A stretch of 64,000 bases of DNA from Circinella umbellata (lineage: Eukaryota; Mucoromycota; Mucoromycetes; Mucorales; Lichtheimiaceae), in NCBI GenBank assembly GCA_025093555.1, contig JAIWNF010000047.1, forward strand, positions 186,001 to 250,000. The letters are read 5' to 3'. This document shows positions 23,456 through 33,268 of the stretch, in pieces. Each line of letters begins with the position of its first letter. Within the stretch, counting starts at the first letter, position 1. A model generated the notes under the pieces. The model was given only the letters and a program-made list of their open reading frames with translations, had not been told where the DNA came from and searched no databases. A program made the translations under genes and the position numbers.

Positions 23456-24556
23456 ATGTTACGTGTTATTCTAAGTGTCTTGGGCATTTCACAAATCATG
23501 ATCATGACTAGAGATTCATTGGTTCAGTGGAGAAATCTACGTCATTTAAAAAAAGAATACTTGAATACTTTAAATCAATCTTCTTCTGGTAATTACTTTG
23601 ACAACAACCATGATAATAGTATCGACATGGCAACACCCACGGTGTTACTCTTGGAGGAAGAAAATTTCAAAAAGCGCAATCATCCTACGAGAGCAACCAC
23701 ACCCACCATCATGCATGATGGCGTATCACAACCGCGACCCCGACCTTCCATTCTTAAAGAATACGCTCGACTCGTATTAGAACTCAAGACACAAGAAATA
23801 AAAATGATCCATGGTGCAAAAGCACGTATGCAAGGTATAGCTTCTATGCCTATGGTTCTTTGTGCAGTGGGTTTTATTCCAGCCTGTATATCATCTCTTG
23901 GTATTCTGTACAACGAGTCTGCCACACCTATTTACAATGATTATGATCAATCCATTGTGGGTGAACTACTCATTTTATTAGCCATCTGGTGTTCTTTTAG
24001 TATTCTTCAAACCATTCTTTGGTATCGAATCGTTCCATCCTATGTTCATCGCAAAGTCACACATAAACTTATCAAGAAACCTGTCGTGAAGGGGGGTAAA
24101 AAAATACGACCCAAAATATACCATCAGCGCACCTTGTTACAATTACTGGATAATAATAACAATAACAACGTGACCCCTACTCGAGAAGGAAATACTACCT
24201 ACGACGAATTACTTGAACAATACCAACAAGAAATACAGAACCGTCAACTAGATAAAAAAGTGATCCGATTAACGAATCAAATGATAGTACTTCAATTTCT
24301 TTATCCATTTCATGATATACTCAGTTGGTTAACCTATCCTGTGATGCTCTTATTTCAAATCATTATTTTATACTTTTTATGGTGGTGGCCAAAAAATGAT
24401 GATTATAATATCTCCATGCGTGCACAAAATATGTTTTCTGTTTGGATTTTCGTCATTAATTGTATATTGGTTTTATCTGCACCATCACCGAGAGATGATG
24501 AAGAGGATGCCGTGGAAGAAGAAAAACAGTTATCATTATTATCGTCCTCCTCCTAA
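23456..24556 (+). CDS. multi-pass membrane protein of unknown function
   Basis: A 366-residue single-exon model. Hydrophobic segments lie at about 130-152, 168-190, 291-311 and 325-342; the N terminus (1-25) is also fairly hydrophobic. Between the second and third segments is a basic, Asn-rich loop (about 195-270) containing a run of N. The C terminus is acidic (D-D-E-E-D-A-V-E-E-E) and ends in serines. A highly basic, Pro-rich stretch precedes an amphipathic helix, L-K-E-Y-A-R-L-V-L-E-L-K (100-111), which is the best preserved block in the decayed copy upstream. I do not recognise the family. An acceptor-like AG just before the ATG leaves open an additional 5' exon that could extend the protein. 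Tandem duplication followed by decay of one copy suggests an accessory role. Confidence 0.65.
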   Translation: MLRVILSVLGISQIMIMTRDSLVQWRNLRHLKKEYLNTLNQSSSGNYFDNNHDNSIDMATPTVLLLEEENFKKRNHPTRATTPTIMHDGVSQPRPRPSILKEYARLVLELKTQEIKMIHGAKARMQGIASMPMVLCAVGFIPACISSLGILYNESATPIYNDYDQSIVGELLILLAIWCSFSILQTILWYRIVPSYVHRKVTHKLIKKPVVKGGKKIRPKIYHQRTLLQLLDNNNNNNVTPTREGNTTYDELLEQYQQEIQNRQLDKKVIRLTNQMIVLQFLYPFHDILSWLTYPVMLLFQIIILYFLWWWPKNDDYNISMRAQNMFSVWIFVINCILVLSAPSPRDDEEDAVEEEKQLSLLSSSS

Positions 24557-24937
24557 TAACGTGTTTTTTTTCTCAACAAAAATGTATTTTCCTGTTTTTA
24601 TGTACAGTCTTGAACTTTTATAGAACACATGTCAGTCCATATAGTCCTTTTTGAAACATGCGACATTGTTTTTAATGGGATGAATAAAAAAAAAATCTTA
24701 TATCAGGACGAATACTTGGTCCAGACATAATTAAATATTTCAATCGCTATAATGATTATATATATAGATGAACAAGATTTGTATATATGTACGTATGTGT
24801 GTGTTTTGCGTATATATAATATATATTTATAAATAAAGAGAAAGTAAAGAGAAGAAAAGAAATATGAACAAAAATTTAAAAATGCAAAGATGTGTCTGTA
24901 GAAAAAAAAAAAGAGGTAACGTATGGGGAATGAAATG

Positions 24938-24991
<54 letters not shown>

Positions 24992-25043
24992 AAAGATAAA
25001 TATATGTGTACAAGGCGATTGAAATAAAAAGTAAATGATTGCT
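24557..25043. other. convergent 3' region with TG microsatellite
   Basis: Tail-to-tail spacer between the membrane-protein gene (+) and serine dehydratase (-). It contains the (TG)24 tract listed separately. Confidence 0.6.
24941..24988. repeat. (TG)24 dinucleotide microsatellite
   Basis: 48 bases of uninterrupted TG, starting 56 bases beyond the stop codon of the serine dehydratase gene. In that transcript it would read as (CA)24 in the 3' UTR. Confidence 0.95.
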
Positions 25044-27210
25044 TTAACAGACAGGTACGTTCACAGCAAGACCACCTTGACTCGTTTCTTTATATTTGGA
25101 CATCATGTCTAAACCAGTTTGACGCATGGTTTCAATAACTTGATCCAATGTTACTCTATGTTCACCTTCACCATTCAATGCCAATTGGGAAGCTGCAATA
25201 GCTTTTACTGCTGCCAATGCATTACGTTCAATACATGGTACTTGAACCAAACCAGCAATAGGATCACACGTTAAACCAAGGTTATGTTCCATACCAATTT
25301 CTGCAGCATTTTCAACTTGTTCCACTGTACCACCCATCACAGCAGTGAAACCACCTGCTGCCATAGAACAAGCAACACCTACTTCACCTTGACAACCTAC
25401 CTCGGCAGCTAAAAAAAAAGAAGATATAAGTCATATTGTATTACACTAACCGTGGGAAAAATAAGTAAATATAGAACTATTGTTCATGTTTTTTTTTACC
25501 TGAAATACTAGCACCACGTTTGTAAAGCATACCAATAGCTGAAGTAGTCAATAAAAATTCCATTACATCCTTTTCAGGATTTTCTGAAATGAATTCAATA
25601 TAATATTTGAGAACAGATGGAATAGTTCCAGCAGCTCCATTTGTAGGTGCTGTGACAACACGACCACCACACGCATTTTCTTCATTTACTGCAATAGCAT
25701 AGACAGAAAGATAATCCAAAGCTAAAGCAAAAAAAAAAAACAAAAACAAAAATTGTTGTCTTAGAACTCTCACTGATTTCCTTTTTTTTTTTAACTCTAA
25801 TTATTGATCATTACCTGGTAAAAAGAAACGTTTACGTTGACGTTTGGGTAAGACAGACAAAGAAGTCTTTACATCACCATTACTGAAATTAGCAAGATCC
25901 TTTGAAGAAACACCTTCACCGAGAGGTGTACCTTCAGCAGTAAGTTGAGATTTGTTGTATCCACCTTTTTCAGGTATACTAGGATAAAGTCCTTTAAGAA
26001 GTTTTTGATAAAGTGCAGGTGCACGTCTACGCACCTTGAGCGAACCAGGTAAACGATCTATTTTACACACAGACATAATAAAAATATTTTAAGTTTTTTT
26101 TTTTCCCGATTAATTCCAGTTTTTTCCAATATAGGAATTTTTTTTTTTTTTTTTTTTACCTTCAGAAGAAGCCATGACACCATTACGAATACTTGCGTCC
26201 ATAGTATCCCAAATACGTAACAATTTGGCTTTAATTTCTTCATGTGTATTCCAACGCAATTCATTCTCATAAACCACTTGAGCAATCGTCATGTTTTCTC
26301 TTTTACAGACTTTGAGTAATTCTTCAGCATTGGAGAAGGGTAAACTGACAACAGCAATATCTTGTTGTCTACGATCATCTGCCACTAAATCTTTCTTTTC
26401 TTTACGAGTTTCTTCCTTGTAATAGACGTTTTCACCATGATCCAGTTGTGTATCATCATTTACAACAAATCCGCCACCAATACTGAAATATTCATTGGTA
26501 GCTACCATGTTTGATTTTTCATCAAATGCACAAAAACGAAGACCATTGGGATGTTGTGGTAAAGTTTTAAAGTAATTAAAGATCATATGCTTGTCATAAT
26601 CGAAACGAATACGATGAGTACCATCCAAACAAATCGATTTATTTGTTTTAATATCATTGATACGAGATGGAATAGTGAGTGTATTGACTTCATCAGGTGC
26701 TTCCCCTTCAATACCCATGAGAATAGCATTAGGTGTACCGTGACCATCGCCTGTCAATGCCAATGAACCGAATAAATCTATATGAACATTTATCACCACC
26801 CCCCAAATGTGGTTAGTTGATTACCCTCACTGATTTCTAATGTAATTTAGGAAAATAAACGTACCAACACGAAGTGTATGAATTCGATCTAATACTTTAT
26901 GTTCCTTAAGATCATTAATAAAGATTTTTGCTGCTCGCATTGGACCCACGGTATGGGATGAAGATGGACCTACACCGATAGAGAACAAATCAAATGTTGA
27001 TACAACAGCATGATGATCTTGTTCTGGTTTGTTTGGGATCAATTCTTCTTGTTGATGGGGTTGTGTTGCTTCATTGGATGATGAAGAATAAAGACGAACT
27101 ATAGGTCGTGTCCATTGATAAGGTCGAGGTAGGGATGATTTGGTTGTAGTTGCTGTTCTACGAGCCATTGATACCCACATGGATGATGTTTTTGACCTGA
27201 ATGCTAACAT
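25044..27210 (-). CDS. L-serine dehydratase, iron-sulfur type, mitochondrial
   Basis: Five exons: 26865-27210, 26160-26777, 25815-26057, 25500-25721, 25044-25408, giving 597 residues. It deaminates L-serine to pyruvate and ammonia. Residues 1 to about 45 are rich in Arg, Ser and Thr with no acidic residues, a strong mitochondrial presequence; start chosen at the ATG at 27210. The beta-domain motif [17 protein letters not shown] follows, then [15 protein letters not shown]. The alpha part has [11 protein letters not shown] and cysteines 482, 524 and 535, exactly the C-X41-C-X10-C spacing that holds the [4Fe-4S] cluster in bacterial SdaA-type enzymes. It is unrelated to PLP-dependent Cha1-type fungal dehydratases. 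Alpha and beta parts are fused, as in E. coli. Identity firm; mitochondrial location inferred. Confidence 0.93.
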
Positions 27211-28305
27211 AGTTACTTTATAAAAGAAAGAGAATAAAGGAAAAAGGTGAAAGAAAGAAAGAAAAGAAAGAGGAAAAAAAAAAAGGATTTGGTTTATGAA
27301 GAAGGGGAAATAAAAAAAGAAAAAAAAAATAGAATGGCTTTTTACACGGTGAATGGGTTCTGGTTCTTTATCTTTGTTAAAACGGAGAGAGTTAGGTGGG
27401 GTTCCTCGCAGTTTTTTTTCACACGCAGTATCCAATCATATTATCTATTCCGGGATTGCAAGTTGAAGCCTCCCCCTTTTTTTTTTCCCTCTTCTATTTG
27501 TTCCACCTCACATTATTTGTATTATTTACTGATAGAATAAGTCATGCATTTAATTGTTTGATTATCATGAAAAAAAAGAGGTGTATCTCTTCCATGTTAC
27601 GGATTTCATATTGGGAAAGTGCCTCTTTTTTCTTTTTTCCGAATAATAAACTCTTTGAAAAAGAAAAAAAAAATATTGTTTCACTCAGGTAAAAAAAAAA
27701 AAAAAAAAACTCAACCTCTCACTCAGTTTTACTTTTCTTTGACAGATCTCTTTCTTCCCATTCATCTTTAAAACTCCAAGATTGTTTAATTTATAAATAA
27801 TACTTCTTTTTTATTACTTTTTTTTTAAAAAAAAAATGAAACTTGTATCTATTTATTTGTAAGTTTTGTATTCTTTGGAATGGTTCATCTGGAAACAATC
27901 AAGGTAACGCCATTCCATAAACTGATTTCACCGTGCCAAAAAAACCGTGTAAATTTTTTTTATGTAATAGTAAAGGGCCAAAAAAAAAAAAAAAATATAC
28001 TCACCCGGAAAATAATCTTTTCAAACTTCATATAACCGTTTAATGAAGTTAAAATGGAGGGTTTTTTTTTCTATTATATTGTCATAAGGAATTAAAAAAT
28101 GCCCACATGTACCTTTCATTGTGGAGAAAAAAAAAACACATGTTAAAACTATTCCAAGTTGGGATATTTAATGCCGCCCTTTTACTGATAAGCAAATTGC
28201 TCACAATCAAATTTTTTTTTTCTTTTGACACGGTGGAAGTGCACGGTGAAATTTTTTTCTCACCATAAAAAAAAAAATGAATGGTTAATAGTATGGGGTC
28301 GTATA
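27211..28305. other. intergenic region rich in A/T tracts
   Basis: Upstream of serine dehydratase up to the outer inverted repeat. Many poly-A/T runs (for example near 27690-27708 and 27980-27995). Short open frames here are A/T-tract products; no gene seen. Confidence 0.6.
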
Positions 28306-28500
28306 CAGGAGTTGGAAGTTAAATTTGGCCACCCAATTGAGCCAAATTGGTTTCACTCAGCGAAAATGAGCTATACAATTTGATATTGGCCTATGCCAAA
28401 TGAATTTCAGCTATCAATTAATAATAAAACATGATATATGTTATTTATATTTACTTGTATAAATCCTTTTTCCCTGCAGCTCAAAATTGGTTGGACAGCT
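28306..28500 (+). repeat. left terminal inverted repeat of the outer element
   Basis: 195 bases, matched in inverted orientation at 32988-33268 with small gaps. Outer end CAGGAGTTGG, inner end GGTTGGACAGCT. Confidence 0.8.
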
Positions 28501-29962
28501 TCTCCCTAATACACACACTACATTTACGACAATAACCAAAAAGTAGCATTTTGCATAGTTCTCATTCTGTATAATCACCTCTAATTTTTTTCTGTCCATA
28601 GCAACTATTTAACACATTATTTTACTTCATTTGATACATATAACAAAAAATCATATATTTGACATACACACAACGAGAATAATAATAAAGGATTATGGTG
28701 AATGATCCCTTTTAAAGTTTCAATAATAATAGGTAGTGTACTCATGATAAGGCTATAAGTAGTGGGGCTGATAGTGCATGATCGTCATACATTTTCAAAT
28801 TAATTATTAAAATTTTTAATCATACGAATCGTGTATACGTATTTCTGTCAAAAGTTGTATATGGCTGTGTATGTAGTTAATAGATAGCTCATTGCTTATT
28901 ATGGTGCTGATGTAGTGACTCTACACACACCAGATACAAAAGATCTCCGGTGCATTCAATCTTTAATTCTACCTGTATCACACCTTTGGTACATTCTTCT
29001 AAGATAAACCTGTGTCTGCTTGCCAAAGTCAATATTTCAACCGTTTTGTTTAGAATTGATTATAAACTATATATGTATTATTTCTTGGTTTTAAACAAAT
29101 GAAATATGCAATCATTAAATTATACACAAATTTGTACTGTAGTGAGGTATGGAAGGTTTGTAATGGAAGTATGGGGTGGTTGTGGTCTGGTTGGTATATA
29201 TTGAGCTTTGGGATGACCTATCAATAATAATAATAAGGATATCCTGATGCATTTTTTTAATTATATTCCATGAGGTTTGTTGAATATGGGACTAACGTCA
29301 GAAATGAGAAAATACATGAATGATTTACAGATGAACGGCGTTCAATTATTCTTGATCCTGTTAATTACGTTGTTTCTCAAATATACACATATCAAGCGGG
29401 TCAAAGTTCTCGAGAACATCATTTATAGCAAAAACCTAGTAGTGCATGCGTAGGAATCTCATAACCTGGAACTACCAATTTATACATCGTCACTGGTTGA
29501 AATAATCCATTTATTTTTGGAAAGAAAAAGCTACAAGGTAATTTATTGACAATAATCCATGAGGTTTTATTTAGGATTCTTTACAACAAACAAAATATAT
29601 TCAAAAAAATAGAATAGTTGATATTGATTTTGACAATTTTTTAGCTATGAACTCAATTCAGATATGCTTGACGCAATCGGCACAAACTACCACTGGGCTT
29701 ACTCATCACTACATTGATGACCATACCATCCATGAGATGAAGAATGTTGTTTCCACCCGTCGCATCCTTGACACTATTAGAATCCATGCTTGGTACACAT
29801 CGGATTATCATCATCACCATCCAGAGGGGTATAGTTTTTACATGCAATAAGGAGACCTATCATTTTATCATCATCCCGCCCTTCGAATTAATAAAACCAT
29901 ACATATACAACTAGATATACTATCCACTTATCAATTTTTTTTAGATATTCCCTTCCACTTCT
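28501..29962 (+). pseudogene. left arm of the outer element with possible decayed transposase
   Basis: No intact gene. Around 29287-29440 two frames in succession look coding-like: M-G-L-T-S-E-M-R-K-Y-M-N-D-L, then after a shift D-P-V-N-Y-V-V-S-Q-I-Y-T-Y-Q-A-G-Q-S-S-R. A further open stretch lies at 29647-29850. This could be the relic of a transposase, but the family is not identifiable by eye. Confidence 0.3.
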
Positions 29963-30129
29963 CACATCAAAAAAAAATTGTGGTGAAATTACAGTATTTC
30001 TCCGTAAAACTCGGTTCACACCAGGATCTACGGAGGAATACGGACCAAAACCATAAAAAACCACGAAATTTGAGGTAGATCCTGGTAAATCTCGGTGGTT
30101 TGTAGATCTTCGTTATATGTGGTTTTTCT

Positions 30130-30290
30130 CGGTGGCAAAAACTGAGAAACACGGATGAAAACCGAGAAACACGGATGAAAACCTAGAAACACAGAAGAAA
30201 ACCGAGAGTTACAGAAATAAACTATCAAACACTGAGAAAAACCGAGAGTTACAGAAATAAACCATGAAACACAGAAGAAAACCGAGATGA
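30130..30290. repeat. imperfect short tandem repeats (CCGAGAAACAC type)
   Basis: Repeats of A-A-C-C-G-A-G-A followed by AACAC-GGATGAAA or GTTACAGAAATAA alternate for about 160 bases inside the left part of the inner element. Confidence 0.7.
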
Positions 30291-30435
30291 CAATTAGACA
30301 GGGGCAAACAGAATACTAACACTATAATTATTAGATATAATCCTGATGTAAATAAAATACAAGAGAAAACAACAGTCCTTTTGTTTACTTCATTAAAAAA
30401 ACTTGTTTCTTCCTAAGCAACACTTTCTTTTCAGT

Positions 30436-30645
30436 ATTCCTTAACAACACTTACTGTTCATTTTCATTTTACTTTGTTTAAATTCTTTGTATTCTTAGCA
30501 ACACTTTCTGTTCATTTTCAATTTACTTTGTTTAAATTCTTTGTATTCTTAGCAACACTTATTGTTCATTTTCGTTTTACTTTGATAAAAACCTTTGTAT
30601 TCTTAGCAACGCAACTTGTATTCATTTTCATTTTAATTTATAGTC
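30436..30645 (+). repeat. 54-bp tandem repeat directly upstream of the element gene
   Basis: ATTCTTAGCAACAC recurs at about 30436 (as ATTCCTTAACAACAC), 30491, 30545 and 30599, with 54-55 bp spacing and a shared TGTTCATTTTC...TTTACTTTG body. The array ends at the ATG (30646), so it is likely the promoter and leader of that gene. Confidence 0.8.
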
Positions 30646-31685
30646 ATGCCACCAAGATCTTCTACAACCAAAAACACGGCTACCCAAGATCTACAAGAAT
30701 TAAAACGACAAATAATCGACCTTGCTGCCAATCAAACTCAATTGTTCGAAACACAAAGGGAATTGAGTAATTTGATCAAGAAGAATAATGAAGAAATGAA
30801 GAACAATATTGACGTGGTATTAAATGCTATTAGGGACTTAAAAGATGAAACAAATTTGATTGCTGTAGGATCATCCACTGAAACAAGATCAAACTCATCC
30901 ATGATGTCAGGCCTAGTATATCCAGCAACCCTCACAAGACAAGGTTCTATGGTGTCTTCGTACGCCAGTACAAGTACTGATAGACAAGATTTTATTCTCA
31001 ATGTGATTCCTGCGCCAAGGAAACATAAAGTTTCAAAGGGAAAGCGTACCTCTGTCCGAATCAGATCGACAAAAGAACATATAATCGATCTTGTAATCAA
31101 ACGAGGAAATTACCAAAGCATTGATAATGATAAAGCAGACGCTATATACAACACCATGAAAGTGGAGCGAAGAGTAGCGTTAGATAACTTGGCCCGTGAT
31201 ACCTTAATCCGTAAACAAACCCAAGACCCTTTCTTCGATATAACAACAAATATGACATGGACAAGCATCCATGAAACGGATAGAAAAGTTGCCATCGAGG
31301 CGTTTACAGAAGCAGTCTGGAACCGTATGCCCATCGATTTGAAGCTTTGTGAAGAACATTGGGCGGCTGAACATATGTTGGCGGAAGGTTGGAATAACCG
31401 TGATAGTCATTTCAAGGAAGCATTTGAACAATTAGAAGTAGAAGAAGTAGCAAGAGCAAGAGCATCAGGAGGAGTAACAACAACAACAACATCAGCAACA
31501 GTAGCAGTAGCAACAACAGCAGAAGCAGATAACTTACAGCGTATTGAAGAACAAGTTACAAGGTATATATAAATATATACATTTCATTTTTATTTTACAT
31601 AGATGTATTCATAGATACTGATAACTTTCATAGTATATTACAAGTAGAACGCGACAATGATGATGATAGTTTAAGAGGTCATTAA
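30646..31685 (+). CDS. unrecognised coiled-coil protein encoded inside the nested element
   Basis: Two exons, 30646-31562 and 31634-31685, giving 322 residues; splicing at GTATAT and TTCATAG replaces an in-frame early stop with an acidic tail (I-L-Q-V-E-R-D-N-D-D-D). Residues about 12-70 form a coiled coil rich in Gln, Asn, Glu and Leu. 75-125 is Ser/Thr-rich. 130-250 is a compact mixed basic domain with R-S-T-K-E-H-I-I-D, T-N-M-T-W-T-S-I and C-E-E-H-W-A-A-E-H. This part has conserved-looking tryptophans and could bind DNA. A Thr/Ala-rich low-complexity run precedes the end. I recognise no catalytic motif. Its place between the ends of a repeat element suggests an element-encoded accessory or DNA-binding protein. 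Function unknown. Confidence 0.6.
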
Positions 31686-31799
31686 AGGTAACAAATCATT
31701 TGTCATAAATGTCATTGAGGAGTAAACGATCGAAATCAGAACTCTAACTCCCATTTTTTCCCTATAACAAAAATTACAGATCACAAGCTAAACCATTTT

Positions 31800-32100
31800 T
31801 TATATATTATCATATTTAAGTTGTTTACATCAGATTATTATCCATTAAGTTTATATCGAATTATAATTACTCAAGTCTACATTGTGTTATTATTATTCCT
31901 CAAGTTTATATCCATTTATTCATCAAGTTTACATCATCTTGCTATTATTATTTCTCAAGCTTATATATCATATTATTCAATTTTTTTTATATCGTCTTAT
32001 TATTATTATTCAATTTTATATTGTAGTATCATTCATTTTATATTCAATTCTATATCGTACCATTATTCGAGTTTACATCTTAACCATCATTAAGTTTAAA
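31800..32100. repeat. imperfect AT-rich tandem repeats downstream of the element gene
   Basis: Units of roughly 35-40 bases of the type ATTATTATT-x-CTCAAGTTTATATC recur across about 300 bases. Open frames here are products of the repeat. Confidence 0.6.
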
Positions 32101-32406
32101 ATATCGTGTATTTCTATAAATAAAGTACTGTATGTCATCATTTATCTATCTATCGCTTATGTATTCGATGATTTTGAATTCTAAAAAAATAGTTGAATGG
32201 GAAATTGGAGTCTCTGTAATGATTATGGCTGTTATTTTAACTCTGGTGGTTCTCGGTTTTCTTCCGTACTCTAACGTACTTCTCCGTAAATCTACGTAAA
32301 TCTCCGTATCGTGCCGTGCAGGTAAATGGTCATATCTACCGTCAATCCACTGAACGGGGATTTACCTGCAATCCACCGAGATCCACAACACATTTTTTTT
32401 GATGTG

Positions 32407-32987
32407 TCTCTTCTTCTAAGGTTTTGACCATCACCGTTGCAATATCAAGCTTTAACCAGCAAGAAAAACGCGAAATACTTCCCAATAACCGTGTTCATTG
32501 GTACTTGTAAAAGTTCTTGCCCGATTGAAGATCATAGAATATTGGTGAAGGCATTGGCAGCAAGTACACAGCCCTGTCCATAATGAGCAGCAGTGCTACT
32601 CGGAGGTGGCCTTTGTCACAGCATAGGATAGCTATCAAAGTATACAATACTGCTCACGACGGTGCCTGGCAATGCCTTACAAAGTCCTTCGGTATGCGGT
32701 GCACGTTTGTCACCATTTATAGATCAAGTCGTGTTGAGGCGATGCATTTATTTTTGACAACTATAAAAAATGTATGTAATAAAGATGATTTAATAAGATA
32801 CAAAAAAAAAAAACACACGTTACAAAGTTTCTTGGCAGCAGATCAATACTTTTTACTTTCCCTTTTTGTTGTTCACCAAGGCATAAAGTGTAGGAGAGAA
32901 GGTTCATTTTAACATTGGCCTCTGACAAAAATAGTCGATTTTATTTGTGAATTTTTTTAGGCAAAACATCAAAAAGGCTCGTAGCAA
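32407..32987. other. right arm of the outer element
   Basis: Between the inner element and the right inverted repeat. It is less AT-rich than its surroundings (32480-32760) and carries broken open stretches, as expected for decayed coding DNA. No family recognised. Confidence 0.35.
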
Positions 32988-33268
32988 AGCTGTCCAACCA
33001 ATTTTGAACTGCAGGGAAAAAAGGATTTAGAACTATAGTAATAGCATTCATATACAAGTAAATATAAATAACATATATCATGTCTCATTTGAATCATATT
33101 CATTTATTATTAATTGGTAGCTGAAATTCATTTGGCATAGGCCAATATCAAATTGTATAGCTCATTTTTGCTGAGTGAAACCAATTTGGCTCAATTTCGT
33201 ATGTTGGCTCACTTTCAAAACCATGGCTCATATTCATTTTGGGTGGCCAAATTTAACTTCCAACGCTG
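32988..33268 (-). repeat. right terminal inverted repeat of the outer element
   Basis: Inverted counterpart of 28306-28500, with an extra segment near 33195-33235 that includes the partly repeated words GGCTCA. The outer end reads CCAACGCTG, followed by TATA. Confidence 0.8.

Larger units (their letters stand above)
29963..32406. mobile_element. inner nested element carrying a two-exon gene
   Basis: Inverted ends CACATCAAAAAAAA (left, 29963) and its complement ending at 32406 enclose 2444 bases. Just inside each end are short repeated motifs of the type CTCCGTAAA and ACTCGG / TCCACCGAG, resembling subterminal transposase-binding repeats. Flanking octamers CCACTTCT and TCTCTTCT agree at 6 of 8 positions, a possible but weak target-site duplication. 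The interior holds three tandem-repeat blocks around one gene (30646-31685). No recognised transposase is present, so the element is probably non-autonomous or of an unfamiliar type. Confidence 0.5.
28306..33268. mobile_element. outer DNA-transposon-like element with long terminal inverted repeats
   Basis: The left end (28306-28500) and right end (32988-33268) are long inverted copies: both begin CAG, then GTTGGAAGTTAAATTTGGCC and C-A-C-C-C-A-A, and share T-G-A-A-A-T-T-C/T-C-A-G-C-T-A style inner blocks down to a common A-G-C-T-G-T-C-C-A-A-C-C. The right copy is longer by about 85 bases through insertions. TA (TATA) flanks both ends, compatible with a TA target-site duplication. The span is about 4.96 kb. 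The arms carry only decayed coding sequence, and the middle is occupied by a second element. Autonomous activity is not supported. Long inverted repeats could suggest a Mutator-like origin, TA flanks a Tc1/mariner-like one; I cannot decide. Confidence 0.75.

Noticed and set aside
27247..27692. Phe/Lys-rich frames upstream of serine dehydratase
   Set aside because: They consist of poly-A/T tracts in the promoter region.
31821..32184. Ile/Tyr/Ser-rich frames after the element gene
   Set aside because: Generated by the AT-rich tandem repeat; no independent support.
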